Positions 4,481 through 11,590 of a DNA stretch of 16,902 nucleotides are shown piece after piece (within the stretch, counting starts at the first letter, position 1; every line of letters begins with the position of its first letter). The notes below the pieces were generated by a model. That model made no database searches. It saw nothing but the letters and a program-made list of their open reading frames with translations, and had not been told where the DNA came from. The translations under genes were made by a program, and so were the position numbers. Source of the DNA: RGIG4097 sp964599875 (GTDB taxonomy: Bacteria > Bacillota > Clostridia > Christensenellales > CAG-917); contig CAZRHE010000026.1 of assembly GCA_964599875.1 (NCBI GenBank), positions 1 through 16,902 of the forward strand, given 5' to 3'.

Positions 4481-6433
4481 ATGAAGAAAGCCAAATACTT
4501 CTTGTTATTATTGGCGATTGTGGTGCTTGTTTGTGGAGTAGTTGCTTGCAATAATTCTGAAACACCCGATGAAAAAACGCCTAATGATAGAACGATTCCC
4601 GTAAATGCGGTCGTCGATTCTGAAAGCGGGCTTATTTTTGAGTCAAGAACGGTGAAAAAAGTGAACGATTCAACCGGAGAATTCGAAGACGTTGAATATT
4701 ACGTTGTTTTCGGTTTTAACAATGAAGTCGCAGACGTGGTCGTTCCCGCCGAATACAACGGAATTGCGGTTGAATCTATATTGGACGGTGCGTTCAATAA
4801 TTCGTCGAAACTCGAATCCGTAACCATTGAAGAAGGAATAAGCAGTATCGGCGAAAGAGCGTTTTTTAATTGTCAAAACCTTAAAAACGTAACAATACCT
4901 TATAGCGTTGAAGAAATCGGTGATATGGCGTTCGAACTTTGCAATAACGTTGAGAAATTTTCCGTCTTAGAAAAAGAAATAGGCGGAAGACTCAGATCTT
5001 CCAAATACAGCGGGGATGAGAACGGCCTTTACGGGCCTGCCTATTTCGATGGACTTAGCGGTTCTTTAGGCAATAAGTTGATCAAGGGGACTAAATCCGG
5101 TGTGGTGAAATCTGGCGTGTTAATTATAGGCGAGGGCGCATTCAGGGGATTCAACCTAAATGCCGAGGGGAAGAAAATAAATGAAAAATGCGATATTACG
5201 ATTAATGAGGCGGTTTTGACTATTGAACCGAGGGCATTCCTTTCATCGGGTATAACGAGCGTAACGATTGAAGATGGTGATTTTACGAGAATTGCATTGT
5301 ACGAATTAGGGCTTGTCAGGACTATTTCGGATTATGCGTTTATGGATTGCAAGTATCTCGAGAACGTAGAAATAGGCGAATACGTCGGAAAAATCGGCAC
5401 GTCTGCATTTGAAAATTGCGCGTTGACCTCGATTGATATTTCTGCCAACGTCAAGGAAATAGGCAATATGGCGTTCTATGGTTGCAAAAAAATGGCAGAA
5501 ATCAATTACGGTGCAAAGGATTGTAGCGTAGGAGATGCCGTGTTCGGTTGTTGCGGAGAAGAAATCGAGGATGAAAAAGCAAACGGATTGATTATTAACG
5601 TGAGCGACGACGTGAAGAGTTTCGGGAACGCATTTAGAGATTGCAATGCGCCGTCTTCTATCTCAATCGGCAGCGGTGTCGAAGAAATCAAAAGTTCTGC
5701 ATTTGACGATTGCGACGTCAAAACGATTACGGTGAGCGAAGATAACGAGAATTATATGGCGTACGGCAACGTGCTATATGAAAAGAAAGATAAAAACATA
5801 GTGTTCGTTTCTCAATACGCGGAGGGTGCGCTCGTTTTGCCGAGTGGAATCGAAACCATACCCGAAGAAGCGTTTGAGGGGAGAAATATAACCAAAGTGA
5901 CTATTCCCGAAAGCGTAGTCACCATTGGAAAGAATGCTTTCGCAAAATGTGAAAACCTCAAAGAAATCGTATTCGAGGGCAACGAAAAAGGCAAAGAAAG
6001 TTCCTTGTCTGAAATCGGATTCGGAGCATTTTCATATTGCACGCAATTGACGAACGTCGAAATTCCCGACTGCGGGAAAGTCGGCAATTATGCGTTCTAT
6101 TGTTGCACGTCGCTCAAAAACGCAACAATTTGCGGAGAAATCGGTTATTATGCATTCGCAGAATGTTCTGCTCTCGAGGATGCGTATCTGGTGACTACGA
6201 AAATAGAACCTCGCGCGTTTTCGTCTTGTGCAAGCCTTAAGAAAATCGAAATCGAATGTAACGGGTTGGCAATAGGCGAATATGCGTTTGCCGATTGTAT
6301 CGCACTCTCCGAAATCCGCTGCGCAGGTATCAGCAAGAACGATTGGGAAGGGGCGTCCTTGGACGCGAATTGGAACGCTAACACGGGAGATTACAAATTG
6401 TATTTGAAGGATGCCACGCTTGGAAAAGAATAA
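4481..6433 (+). CDS. BspA-type leucine-rich-repeat lipoprotein
   Basis: A 650-residue surface lipoprotein. The N-terminus has a basic start, a hydrophobic core (6-17) and a lipobox VVAC with lipidated Cys 23, followed by an acidic, Asn/Thr-rich linker. From about residue 70 to 630 it is built of degenerate LRR_5 (BspA) repeats of roughly 23 residues, with the recurring I-x-x-x-A-F-x-x-C-x-x-L-x-x-V-x-I-P pattern and many AF-C pairs. Such proteins usually bind host or bacterial surface ligands; the partner here is unknown. I chose the ATG at 4481 (AAGGAGAG at 4467-4474) over an in-frame ATG at 4457, because only 4481 gives a clean signal peptide. It is preceded by a consensus promoter, a palindromic operator and a folded leader, opposite a small XRE gene. 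No sortase or anchor motif is seen. Confidence 0.9.
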   Translation: MKKAKYFLLLLAIVVLVCGVVACNNSETPDEKTPNDRTIPVNAVVDSESGLIFESRTVKKVNDSTGEFEDVEYYVVFGFNNEVADVVVPAEYNGIAVESILDGAFNNSSKLESVTIEEGISSIGERAFFNCQNLKNVTIPYSVEEIGDMAFELCNNVEKFSVLEKEIGGRLRSSKYSGDENGLYGPAYFDGLSGSLGNKLIKGTKSGVVKSGVLIIGEGAFRGFNLNAEGKKINEKCDITINEAVLTIEPRAFLSSGITSVTIEDGDFTRIALYELGLVRTISDYAFMDCKYLENVEIGEYVGKIGTSAFENCALTSIDISANVKEIGNMAFYGCKKMAEINYGAKDCSVGDAVFGCCGEEIEDEKANGLIINVSDDVKSFGNAFRDCNAPSSISIGSGVEEIKSSAFDDCDVKTITVSEDNENYMAYGNVLYEKKDKNIVFVSQYAEGALVLPSGIETIPEEAFEGRNITKVTIPESVVTIGKNAFAKCENLKEIVFEGNEKGKESSLSEIGFGAFSYCTQLTNVEIPDCGKVGNYAFYCCTSLKNATICGEIGYYAFAECSALEDAYLVTTKIEPRAFSSCASLKKIEIECNGLAIGEYAFADCIALSEIRCAGISKNDWEGASLDANWNANTGDYKLYLKDATLGKE

Positions 6434-6456
6434 TCAATAAAATGTAATAAAAAACG

Positions 6457-6485
6457 AGCCGTCCGAAAGGGCGGCTTATTTGTTT
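6457..6485 (+). terminator. Terminator after the lipoprotein gene
   Basis: AGCCGTCC (6457-6464), GAAA tetraloop, GGGCGGCT (6469-6476) form an 8-bp stem with one wobble, then a broken T-tract (TATTTGTTT). The A-rich left flank would let it also work on the minus strand. Confidence 0.75.
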
Positions 6486-6533
6486 AAACGAAGATTGGGC
6501 GTCTGCGAATTGTCTTATAGAAAAGAGATTTTC

Positions 6534-6553
6534 AACATTTTTAGAGAAATGTT
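6534..6553. promoter_or_regulatory. Palindrome just upstream of the lipid kinase promoter
   Basis: AACATTT (6534-6540) and AAATGTT (6547-6553) are perfect 7-bp arms around 6 nt, ending 9 bp before the -35 box. The position suits an activator or repressor site. The binder is unknown, and AT-rich arms can arise by chance. Confidence 0.3.
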
Positions 6554-6562
6554 TAAAAACTT

Positions 6563-6591
6563 TTGACATAGAGGGGTGAAAGTGGTAATAT
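6563..6591 (+). promoter_or_regulatory. Promoter of the lipid kinase/pyrophosphatase operon
   Basis: TTGACA (6563-6568), 17 bp, then TAATAT (6586-6591) preceded by TGG, an extended -10. The predicted start is near 6598, with a leader of about 74 nt that contains a small hairpin GAAAC-GGCG-GTTTC (6601-6614). Confidence 0.6.
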
Positions 6592-6671
6592 ATCATTAGT
6601 GAAACGGCGGTTTCGGGCGGGTTGTGCGCCTTGGCGACGTTCCACGGAATAATGAAGAAACGGAGAATAAT

Positions 6672-7538
6672 ATGTATCATATAATCGTAAACCCCACGGG
6701 CGGGAAGGGCAAAACGCTGAAGGCACTTGAAAAGGTTGAAGAGATTCTCAAACGCAACGGAGCGGAATATATCGTTCACTCGACGGAGCGCGCGGGGCAC
6801 GCAACCGAAATTGCAAGGGAACTTTCCCTCGTCCCCGACACAAAAATCATCGCAATGGGCGGTGACGGCTCCTTTCACGAGGTGCTTTGCGGAATCGAAA
6901 ACTTCGACAACGTAACTCTCGGCTTGGTCGCATGCGGCAGCGGAAACGATTTCATCAAAAAGTCCGGTCATTCCACTGATATCGAGAAGGCAATGGACAC
7001 CATTCTCAAAGGCAATACGTCTTACGTCGACTATATGGAACTTGGCAAATATCGTTGCTTGAACGTCGGCGGAGGCGGCATGGACGTTGACGTCCTCTTG
7101 AAGTACGCCACCTGCAAGACCTTGAAGGGCAAAGCGGCGTATTACTATTCCTTGTTCTACACGTTGTTGCACACTCGTTTTCATCACTTGCGCTTGACGC
7201 TTGACGGCAAGACCATGGACACGAGCGTATTCATGATAGGCGTAGGCAACGGCGGATTCATCGGCGGCGGCATACCCATTTGTCCCGGCGCGGTGGTGGA
7301 CGACGGCATTCTCAACGTCGGATACGTCAGCGAGATGAAGAAGAGTATCATTATTTTCCGTCTTGCGAAGTTCCTTTCGGGCAAGCACGTAGACACGAAA
7401 TGGGGCGGAGAATATCAAGCGAAAAAGGTCACCATCGAAGCCCTTGACGACAGCCGTTTCGAACTGGACGGAGAAATCATCGAAGACACCAAACTCGATA
7501 TCGAAGTCGTGCACGGCAAACTCAAAATGTTCAGATGA
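6672..7538 (+). CDS. Diacylglycerol kinase-family lipid kinase (YegS/DgkB/BmrU-like)
   Basis: A 288-residue soluble or membrane-associated kinase that transfers phosphate from ATP to diacylglycerol or a related lipid; DgkB of Bacillus recycles diacylglycerol for phospholipid and lipoteichoic acid turnover. Family motifs are VNPTGGKGK (6-14), the nucleotide loop GGDGS (63-67; the family has GGDGT), CGSGNDF (88-94), VVDDGILNV (208-216) and DGE (266-268). The length fits the family. The ATG at 6672 is chosen because GGAG (6662-6665) precedes it and the protein begins at the conserved first strand; an upstream in-frame start at 6624 adds 16 residues of no family likeness. Its last codons overlap the pyrophosphatase-like gene, so the two are coupled. 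The exact lipid is not determinable. Confidence 0.88.
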   Translation: MYHIIVNPTGGKGKTLKALEKVEEILKRNGAEYIVHSTERAGHATEIARELSLVPDTKIIAMGGDGSFHEVLCGIENFDNVTLGLVACGSGNDFIKKSGHSTDIEKAMDTILKGNTSYVDYMELGKYRCLNVGGGGMDVDVLLKYATCKTLKGKAAYYYSLFYTLLHTRFHHLRLTLDGKTMDTSVFMIGVGNGGFIGGGIPICPGAVVDDGILNVGYVSEMKKSIIIFRLAKFLSGKHVDTKWGGEYQAKKVTIEALDDSRFELDGEIIEDTKLDIEVVHGKLKMFR

Positions 7539-7906
7539 ATACCCCTCTCACAGAAGAACTGAAACGCTCTTACCTCGACGTTATAGGAAGAGCGGTCAGC
7601 GTCACAATGGATAGACCCATAGGCGCGGAACACCCGAAACACCCGGGTGTTTTTTATCCTATCAATTACGGCTACGTGGACGGACTTATCGGCGGTGACG
7701 GCGAAGAACAAGACGTGTACGTGCTTGGAGAAGAACGCCCCCTTGACTTCTTTGACGGAGTGGTGATAGCGGTCGTGCATCGCTACGACGACGATGAGTG
7801 CAAGTGGGTTGCATGTGGGCGCGGGGAAACCTACACCGCGCAAGAAATCGCAAAGGCGATAGAGTTTCAAGAAAGATTTCACGACAGCGAAATAATAACG
7901 AAATAA
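7535..7906 (+). CDS. Short family I inorganic pyrophosphatase-like protein
   Basis: A 123-residue protein resembling the middle of family I pyrophosphatases. It has YPINYGYV (41-48), DGEEQD (55-60, matching DGDPxD) with VYVLG after it, then DDDECK (85-90) where the catalytic D...D-K segment lies. Typical enzymes are about 175 residues and have an N-terminal E-x-x-K-x-E segment. Here that region is VTMDRPIGAEH, so several active-site residues are missing or replaced. It may be an active minimal enzyme, act on another phosphoanhydride, or be a binding protein. It starts by an ATGA overlap with the lipid kinase and lacks its own strong ribosome site, so its supply is tied to the kinase. Pulling lipid-phosphate or CDP-lipid synthesis by removing pyrophosphate is an inferred role. 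Confidence 0.75.
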   Translation: MNTPLTEELKRSYLDVIGRAVSVTMDRPIGAEHPKHPGVFYPINYGYVDGLIGGDGEEQDVYVLGEERPLDFFDGVVIAVVHRYDDDECKWVACGRGETYTAQEIAKAIEFQERFHDSEIITK

Positions 7907-7914
7907 CGCAAATT

Positions 7915-7953
7915 CGACGGTTTATCACACATAAAGTATATGATAAAACGTCG
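7915..7953. repeat. 13-bp inverted repeat between pyrophosphatase-like and monooxygenase genes
   Basis: CGACGGTTTATCA (7915-7927) and TGATAAAACGTCG (7941-7953) pair with one mismatch around 13 nt. No T-run follows, so it is a poor terminator. It covers a TATGAT (7939-7944) that could be the next gene's -10, which makes an operator more likely. Confidence 0.45.
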
Positions 7954-7984
7954 ATTGTGCGATTAAAACAAAACGAGGTGCGGG

Positions 7985-8314
7985 ATGAGCATAACCGTAA
8001 ATATCTACTATCACGGTAAAGACGGCAAAGCGGAAGCGTTTGCCGAAGAAATGGAAAGCAGGGGAATTGCGGATAGAATTAGAGAAGAAGACGGTAATTT
8101 GAAATACGAATATTGGTTTTCGAAAACCTCTCCCGACACCGTTCTTCTTATCGACGAATGGAAAGACCAAGAGAGCATAGACCGCCATCACTCTTCCGAA
8201 ATGATGAAAGAAATAATCGCGCTCCGCGAGAAATATTCTCTCACCATGACCGTCCGCCGTTACGTCGAAGACGAAATCCCAAACGGCGACGATAAGTTTA
8301 TCGTCAAAAAGTAA
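7985..8314 (+). CDS. Antibiotic biosynthesis monooxygenase (ABM/YgiN-like) domain protein
   Basis: A 109-residue cytoplasmic protein with the ferredoxin-like ABM fold pattern: an opening beta strand ITVNIYYH (3-10), helix GKAEAFAEEMESRG, the strand and turn EDGNLKYEYWFS, the strand TVLLIDEWKD, then a helix with DRHHSSEMMKEIIAL and a closing strand TMTVRRYVE. The W-K-D and HH-S motifs after the third strand are typical. Members include quinol and heme-related monooxygenases, but most small clostridial ones are uncharacterised, so I assign the fold and not a reaction. GAGGTGCGGG (7975-7984) provides the ribosome site. It is likely its own unit, with a 13-bp inverted repeat upstream. Confidence 0.8.
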   Translation: MSITVNIYYHGKDGKAEAFAEEMESRGIADRIREEDGNLKYEYWFSKTSPDTVLLIDEWKDQESIDRHHSSEMMKEIIALREKYSLTMTVRRYVEDEIPNGDDKFIVKK

Positions 8315-8604
8315 TGCAAACGACAAATTGAAAAATTTTTTCAAACCCTATTGACACGTCGGGGGCGTTTTTTCGTATCATTGAATCAATCCGAGCGACA
8401 CGCCGCATCGGTTGAATAAACTCCTTTTCATTCGATATCTTTCCATATAAGATAAGGGGAAAGAAATTCGCAGGGGCTGTTTCAAAAAAACAAAAAAAAA
8501 TTGATTTTACACCCAAGGAGGGGTATTTTTTCGCACCCTTTTTGCGATAAAATATACTCGAACAAGGGCAAAAAACACAAAAACCCTATAAAACGGAGGT
8601 AATT
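8315..8604. other. Intergenic region upstream of the small-gene cassette
   Basis: No gene is supported here. It holds an AT-rich fold-back TTGAAAAA/TTTTTTCAA (8328-8344); TTGACA (8351-8356) 19 bp from TATCAT (8376-8381); a 5-1-5 palindrome ATTGA-A-TCAAT (8380-8390); a 6-bp TATCTT/AAGATA repeat near 8435-8455; the first 16-bp cassette repeat (8479-8494); and TCGCA/TGCGA (8531-8547) next to a weak TAAAAT/TATACT (8548-8558), the likeliest promoter for the next gene. Confidence 0.4.
8479..8494. repeat. 16-bp direct repeat, left copy flanking the small-gene cassette
   Basis: TGTTTCAAAAAAACAA is identical to 9770-9785. The left context is GGGGC and the right copy's is GGCT, so the likeness extends a little outward. 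The two copies bracket exactly the three small genes and their terminator. Confidence 0.55.
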
Positions 8605-8790
8605 ATGAAAAAAATTAAAGACGGAACGCACTTCACGGAGTGCACTGAAGAGCAACTCGAATGGGCAAAACAATACGACAAATTCGGGACGGAATATTTG
8701 CAGGAAACATGGGAGGACCCCGAAGAAAATTGTTTCTGTCTTTCGGACGACGTTTGGATGAACTATCACTGGGTGTCTTGGGGGGATTAA
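8605..8790 (+). CDS. Small acidic hypothetical protein
   Basis: A 61-residue protein I do not recognise. It is acidic and rich in Trp, Tyr, Glu and Asp (QLEWAKQYDKFGTEYLQETWEDPEENCFCLSDDVWMNYHWVSWGD), with two cysteines as CFC at 43-45, no signal peptide and no membrane segment. A strong ribosome site AACGGAGGT (8590s) lies before the ATG, which argues it is a real gene despite its size. It is the first of three co-directional small genes. The next starts 2 nt after its stop. Confidence 0.65.
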   Translation: MKKIKDGTHFTECTEEQLEWAKQYDKFGTEYLQETWEDPEENCFCLSDDVWMNYHWVSWGD

Positions 8791-8791
8791 T

Positions 8792-9121
8792 ATGCAAACG
8801 AAAATTTATTGCAGGTCGGTGGCGCAGGACGTGCACGAGTTTTATCTCGTAGCGGACAATAGCAAATATTATCTTTTCGAACAAAGATTCGTCATGGCGA
8901 ATCACCGCTATTTTAAGGACGGCATTGCCGTCGAAGACTTGGGAGATTTCAGCAAAGCAACCGCAGTAACGGTGCGAAATACGCTTGAAAAATTGCCAAA
9001 GTACGTCAAAAAGGTTGAGAAACGATACGGTTTGACCCTTTCGCGTAAGAAAGAAACGAAACCCCAAAAGAAAGAAAAATACAAAAACGCATGGCTGACG
9101 GAATGTGAGCAAGTGGCGTAA
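8792..9121 (+). CDS. Hypothetical protein with basic C-terminus, cassette gene 2
   Basis: A 109-residue protein of unknown function. The first half has strand-like segments (TKIYCRSV, EFYLVADNSKYYLFEQRF), then RYFKDGIAVEDLGDFSKATAVTVRNTLEKLPKYVKKVEKRYGL, a pattern I associate with small clostridial hypothetical proteins but cannot tie to a characterised family. The C-terminus (about 80-103) is strongly basic (SRKKETKPQKKEKYK), suggesting nucleic-acid contact or a flexible tail. The ribosome site is GGGGGATT at the end of the preceding gene. It begins 2 nt after that gene's stop. Confidence 0.7.
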   Translation: MQTKIYCRSVAQDVHEFYLVADNSKYYLFEQRFVMANHRYFKDGIAVEDLGDFSKATAVTVRNTLEKLPKYVKKVEKRYGLTLSRKKETKPQKKEKYKNAWLTECEQVA

Positions 9122-9146
9122 AGAAAAGAAAGCGAGGAATAAAAAA

Positions 9147-9701
9147 ATGACGATTGAAGAAGCGAAAAAAGCATTGCAACAACTCAAAGACGAGGGCGAA
9201 ACGGACGACGAGATTTTGGGCGGGATGTACTTAATGTATCAACACGACGAAATGACACTCGACGACCTTCGCACAATGACCGAACTTTTGGGCTACGAAT
9301 TTACCGACGAGTTTGACGCGCTGCCCGAAGAAGAGAAGAAAAATCCCAAAAACGCATTCAAAAACAGCGACGAAAACGAAAACCATATAAAAGAAGAGTC
9401 GGACGACAATTTGCCGCCTGGATTTAATCAAGCGGACGAAAGAAATATAAAAATGACGAAACGTGAACAATATGAAATATTGGGCAATTTGTTGAGCAAT
9501 GCGGCTTATAATGATGATTGGGAATTGTACGATAAATTGGGCGACGCACTCGTTGCTCTTCGCAAAACGTTTACGAAAGAGGATTGGGAAGAGTTGATTT
9601 CGCACGAAAGGGGGAAAGCGAAATACGAGCATACTCGTATGATGAACGAATATTATTCCGACGACAATAAGCCGCACGGCGCAAAGAAAATCGGCAAATG
9701 A
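9147..9701 (+). CDS. Hypothetical two-part helical acidic protein, cassette gene 3
   Basis: A 184-residue protein of unknown function. Residues 1-60 form a helical unit (EEAKKALQQLKDEGETDDEILGGMYLMYQHDEMTLDDLRTMTELLGYEFTDEF) like small clostridial proteins with an LGYE motif. A charged low-complexity linker follows (62-90). A second helical part starts at MTKREQYEILGNLL (103 on) and ends in a polar tail. The second part uses more A/T-ending codons than the first, which may mean a fusion. I chose the ATG at 9147 (GAGG at 9134-9137) over an in-frame ATG at 9105 that overlaps the previous gene and adds the basic leader SKWRKEKKARNKK. Both parts are cytoplasmic by appearance. Confidence 0.65.
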   Translation: MTIEEAKKALQQLKDEGETDDEILGGMYLMYQHDEMTLDDLRTMTELLGYEFTDEFDALPEEEKKNPKNAFKNSDENENHIKEESDDNLPPGFNQADERNIKMTKREQYEILGNLLSNAAYNDDWELYDKLGDALVALRKTFTKEDWEELISHERGKAKYEHTRMMNEYYSDDNKPHGAKKIGK

Positions 9702-9729
9702 AAAATCCGCACTTGTTGCGGATTTTTTT
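9701..9729 (+). terminator. Intrinsic terminator closing the small-gene cassette
   Basis: AAAAATCCGCA (9701-9711), loop CTTGT, TGCGGATTTTT (9717-9727) and two more T's: an 11-bp perfect stem starting at the last base of the stop codon. Confidence 0.9.
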
Positions 9730-9851
9730 GTGACTGTTAGGATTTCGGAAATCGTTGCGATATATGGCTTGTTTCAAAAAAACAATTTAACTACGATTCG
9801 TAGAGTTGTATTTAAATGCATAATGCGACGATTAAGTGCGGATTATTGCGG
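9730..9851. other. Intergenic region with three small palindromes
   Basis: Contains GATTTC-G-GAAATC (9741-9753), the right 16-bp cassette repeat (9770-9785) and CTACGA-T-TCGTAG (9791-9803). No gene is supported. It separates the plus-strand cassette from the convergent minus-strand operon, whose terminator I cannot identify clearly. Confidence 0.35.
9770..9785. repeat. 16-bp direct repeat, right copy flanking the small-gene cassette
   Basis: Second exact copy of TGTTTCAAAAAAACAA, 1,291 bp from the first and 41 bp past the cassette terminator. Confidence 0.55.
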
Positions 9852-10454
9852 TTAGGATGCTGTCGGCGGGGTTTTGAGGGTGCGGATTAGGGAGATTACG
9901 GATACCGCTATCGTCGCGGCGTAGGCGACTCCGCTGGTGCAAATCGTGAGTATGCGCATATCGTCGGGAAGTTCTTCGTTTTGCGCAAGGAGCAGGGTGT
10001 TTTGGAGAAGAAGTAGGGAGGTCACGGCGTCTATCAGGTTGACGGATTGCTTTATGATTTCCGCTTTGTCCGTCGAGTGACGGGTGCCTTTGTAATGCAC
10101 GATTGCACTTGCGATTTTGAAAGTGGAGTAAGCGGCGACCGCAATTGCGGGAATCATTCCGAGGCTGAAAGTCCTCTTCCAAAATACCATTAACGTTATG
10201 GGTGCGATGAGGGCGACGTTTAGTGCGAATACGGATGCGGAGGCGGTCACGAAGTGGCGCTTATCTTCCGTCCCCGTTTTTGCGATGATATAAAGATAGG
10301 TTTTGAGAGCGGAGAGAAGAAAATAGTAGACGGCGATGCTCAACCCGAATGCGTAACTTTTGATTATCCCTAAAACCAAATTGAACGCCGCAAAAGCAAG
10401 CGTTACGGTTATGGATAATATTCCGTTTTCGAGTAACCTTTTTACGCCGTTCAT
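9852..10454 (-). CDS. Integral membrane protein of unknown function
   Basis: A 200-residue protein with five or six predicted membrane helices: about 12-33, 36-57, 71-93, 96-117, 137-157 and 170-190. A soluble polar loop (KGTRHSTDKAEIIKQSVNL, about 121-139) lies between helices 4 and 5. No catalytic or transporter motif is recognised. Its ATG overlaps the TGA of the TetR gene (ATGA), so it is translated together with that regulator and may be its target or a sensor partner. Similar TetR plus membrane-protein pairs occur in Clostridia. Function should stay open. Confidence 0.7.
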   Translation of the reverse strand: MNGVKRLLENGILSITVTLAFAAFNLVLGIIKSYAFGLSIAVYYFLLSALKTYLYIIAKTGTEDKRHFVTASASVFALNVALIAPITLMVFWKRTFSLGMIPAIAVAAYSTFKIASAIVHYKGTRHSTDKAEIIKQSVNLIDAVTSLLLLQNTLLLAQNEELPDDMRILTICTSGVAYAATIAVSVISLIRTLKTPPTAS

Positions 10455-11053
10455 TTTTTATTGGCGCTGTCTTTCGGCAGACAATCCGTTATCAGTGCGA
10501 CGATTTCGTCGATGGGGCGATTGCAGTCAAGGCTCAACCACTTCATCACGATTGCCATCACTCCGCGCGAATAGTATTCGAATACGTAAGGCTTGTCCTT
10601 TTCTGGGACGTCGAATTTGTCGAGTATGGGAGAGAAAATCTCCTTGTACATACGATTGAAAACTTTCGCCGTGTCGAACAATTCGGGCTTGCGGGCGATA
10701 AGGGAGAATACGCGCTTGTTTTCGGCGACGAAGGTCAGATACGGCGTGAGGTATTTCGGCGTTATCAAAAAACTATCCTCTTTGCTTGCATTTGCGACGC
10801 CCGTGAATTGTGCGTCCGATTCCTCGAATTTTTCGTGAAAACGAGCCGTTATCATATCTATGCACTCGCCGAGAAGGTCGTCCATGGTTTCGTAATGAAG
10901 ATAAAACGTCGAGCGATTTACGCCAGCCTTTGCACATATCTCCTTGACCGTGATATAAGGATATTCCTTCTTTTCGAGAAGCAAGAGCAACGCCTCGTCG
11001 AATAGACGGGCGGTGTTCTGATACTTCGTTTCGTTTTTGTTCGTTGCTTTCAT
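10451..11053 (-). CDS. TetR/AcrR family transcriptional regulator (DhaS-like C-terminus)
   Basis: A 200-residue regulator. The helix-turn-helix is at 34-54 (TVKEICAKAGVNRSTFYLHYE), with the RSTFYLHY recognition helix typical of the family; helix 1 is residues 11-29. The remainder is helical, with the EYYSRGVMAIVMKWL segment (about 163-177) common in the TetR_C_7/DhaS-like group. It sits between two membrane-protein genes: 7 nt after the upstream one and overlapping the downstream one by ATGA, so it probably controls this operon. Its ribosome site AGAGGA (11070-11065) faces a complementary TCCT 4 nt away (AGGA-CTAA-TCCT) and includes the previous stop codon, a small hairpin that could couple translation. 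Confidence 0.85.
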   Translation of the reverse strand: MKATNKNETKYQNTARLFDEALLLLLEKKEYPYITVKEICAKAGVNRSTFYLHYETMDDLLGECIDMITARFHEKFEESDAQFTGVANASKEDSFLITPKYLTPYLTFVAENKRVFSLIARKPELFDTAKVFNRMYKEIFSPILDKFDVPEKDKPYVFEYYSRGVMAIVMKWLSLDCNRPIDEIVALITDCLPKDSANKK

Positions 11054-11060
11054 TTAAGGA

Positions 11061-11420
11061 TTAGTCCTCTGCGTCGGTTATTTCTTTCGCGATGCGGATG
11101 ATATCGGATGCGTACTTGTTTTTGCCTTTTTCAATGATTTTTTTGTAGATGGGGTAGTTCACGCCCGCGCCGACAATTCCTACTATGCCTACCACGATTC
11201 CCACTGCGAAAAGTGCGGTCGAGCCGTCTCCGATTTGCCCCATGGTGAGGCACATGCCTACGCCAAGCAAAAGCGCGCTGATTATTCCGAAGGTGTACGC
11301 GAAGACGTTTGCGGGTGTTTTTGCTTTTTTATCGAGTTTTTTTAGTTGCACCACTTTCGTCGTGTCTTTCACGGTGTATTCGTTGGCGATTGATTCTGCA
11401 TAAATTTTGTCTGTATCCAT
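11061..11420 (-). CDS. Two-helix membrane protein, first gene of the TetR operon
   Basis: A 119-residue protein with a soluble N-terminal region (KIYAESIANEYTVKDTTKVVQLKKLDKKAK), two membrane helices (about 38-60 and 67-90), and a short basic and helical cytoplasmic tail (YKKIIEKGKNKYASDIIRIAKEI). Small clostridial proteins of this look are sometimes labelled dihydropteridine reductase in databases; nothing here supports an enzyme. AGGAG (minus strand, about 11429-11433) precedes the ATG. It is the promoter-proximal gene of a three-gene operon with the TetR regulator and a second membrane protein. Confidence 0.7.
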   Translation of the reverse strand: MDTDKIYAESIANEYTVKDTTKVVQLKKLDKKAKTPANVFAYTFGIISALLLGVGMCLTMGQIGDGSTALFAVGIVVGIVGIVGAGVNYPIYKKIIEKGKNKYASDIIRIAKEITDAED

Positions 11421-11451
11421 TGTTGTTCTCCTGTTTGATTTTTATACCTTG

Positions 11452-11457
11452 ATTATA
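11452..11457 (-). promoter_or_regulatory. Predicted -10 box of the membrane-protein/TetR operon
   Basis: A perfect TATAAT on the minus strand, about 31 nt upstream of the ATG at 11420. The -35 is unclear (TTCAAA at 17 bp, or TTGTTC at 20 bp). Confidence 0.5.
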
Positions 11458-11590
11458 ACCGCCGTTTGCCGCGATTTGAACAACGCAAACCGCAAATTGT
11501 GTCGATTTCATAATGCTTATTTTGCTTAAATCACGCTGAAAGCGCTTTTATTATGGTTGCATTCTGCGTATCCAGCAATGGGATTTCATG

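Noticed and set aside
6378..7514. 378-codon minus-strand open frame across the lipid kinase
   Set aside because: Shadow of the lipid kinase gene, which has clear motifs; the translation shows no recognisable family.
8328..8344. Terminator after the ABM gene
   Set aside because: TTGAAAAA/TTTTTTCAA is all A-T apart from one pair with no proper loop, so it is too weak to call.
9105..9146. Upstream ATG of cassette gene 3
   Set aside because: It overlaps the preceding gene by 17 bp without a ribosome site; the ATG at 9147 has GAGG at 9 nt. It is not fully excluded.
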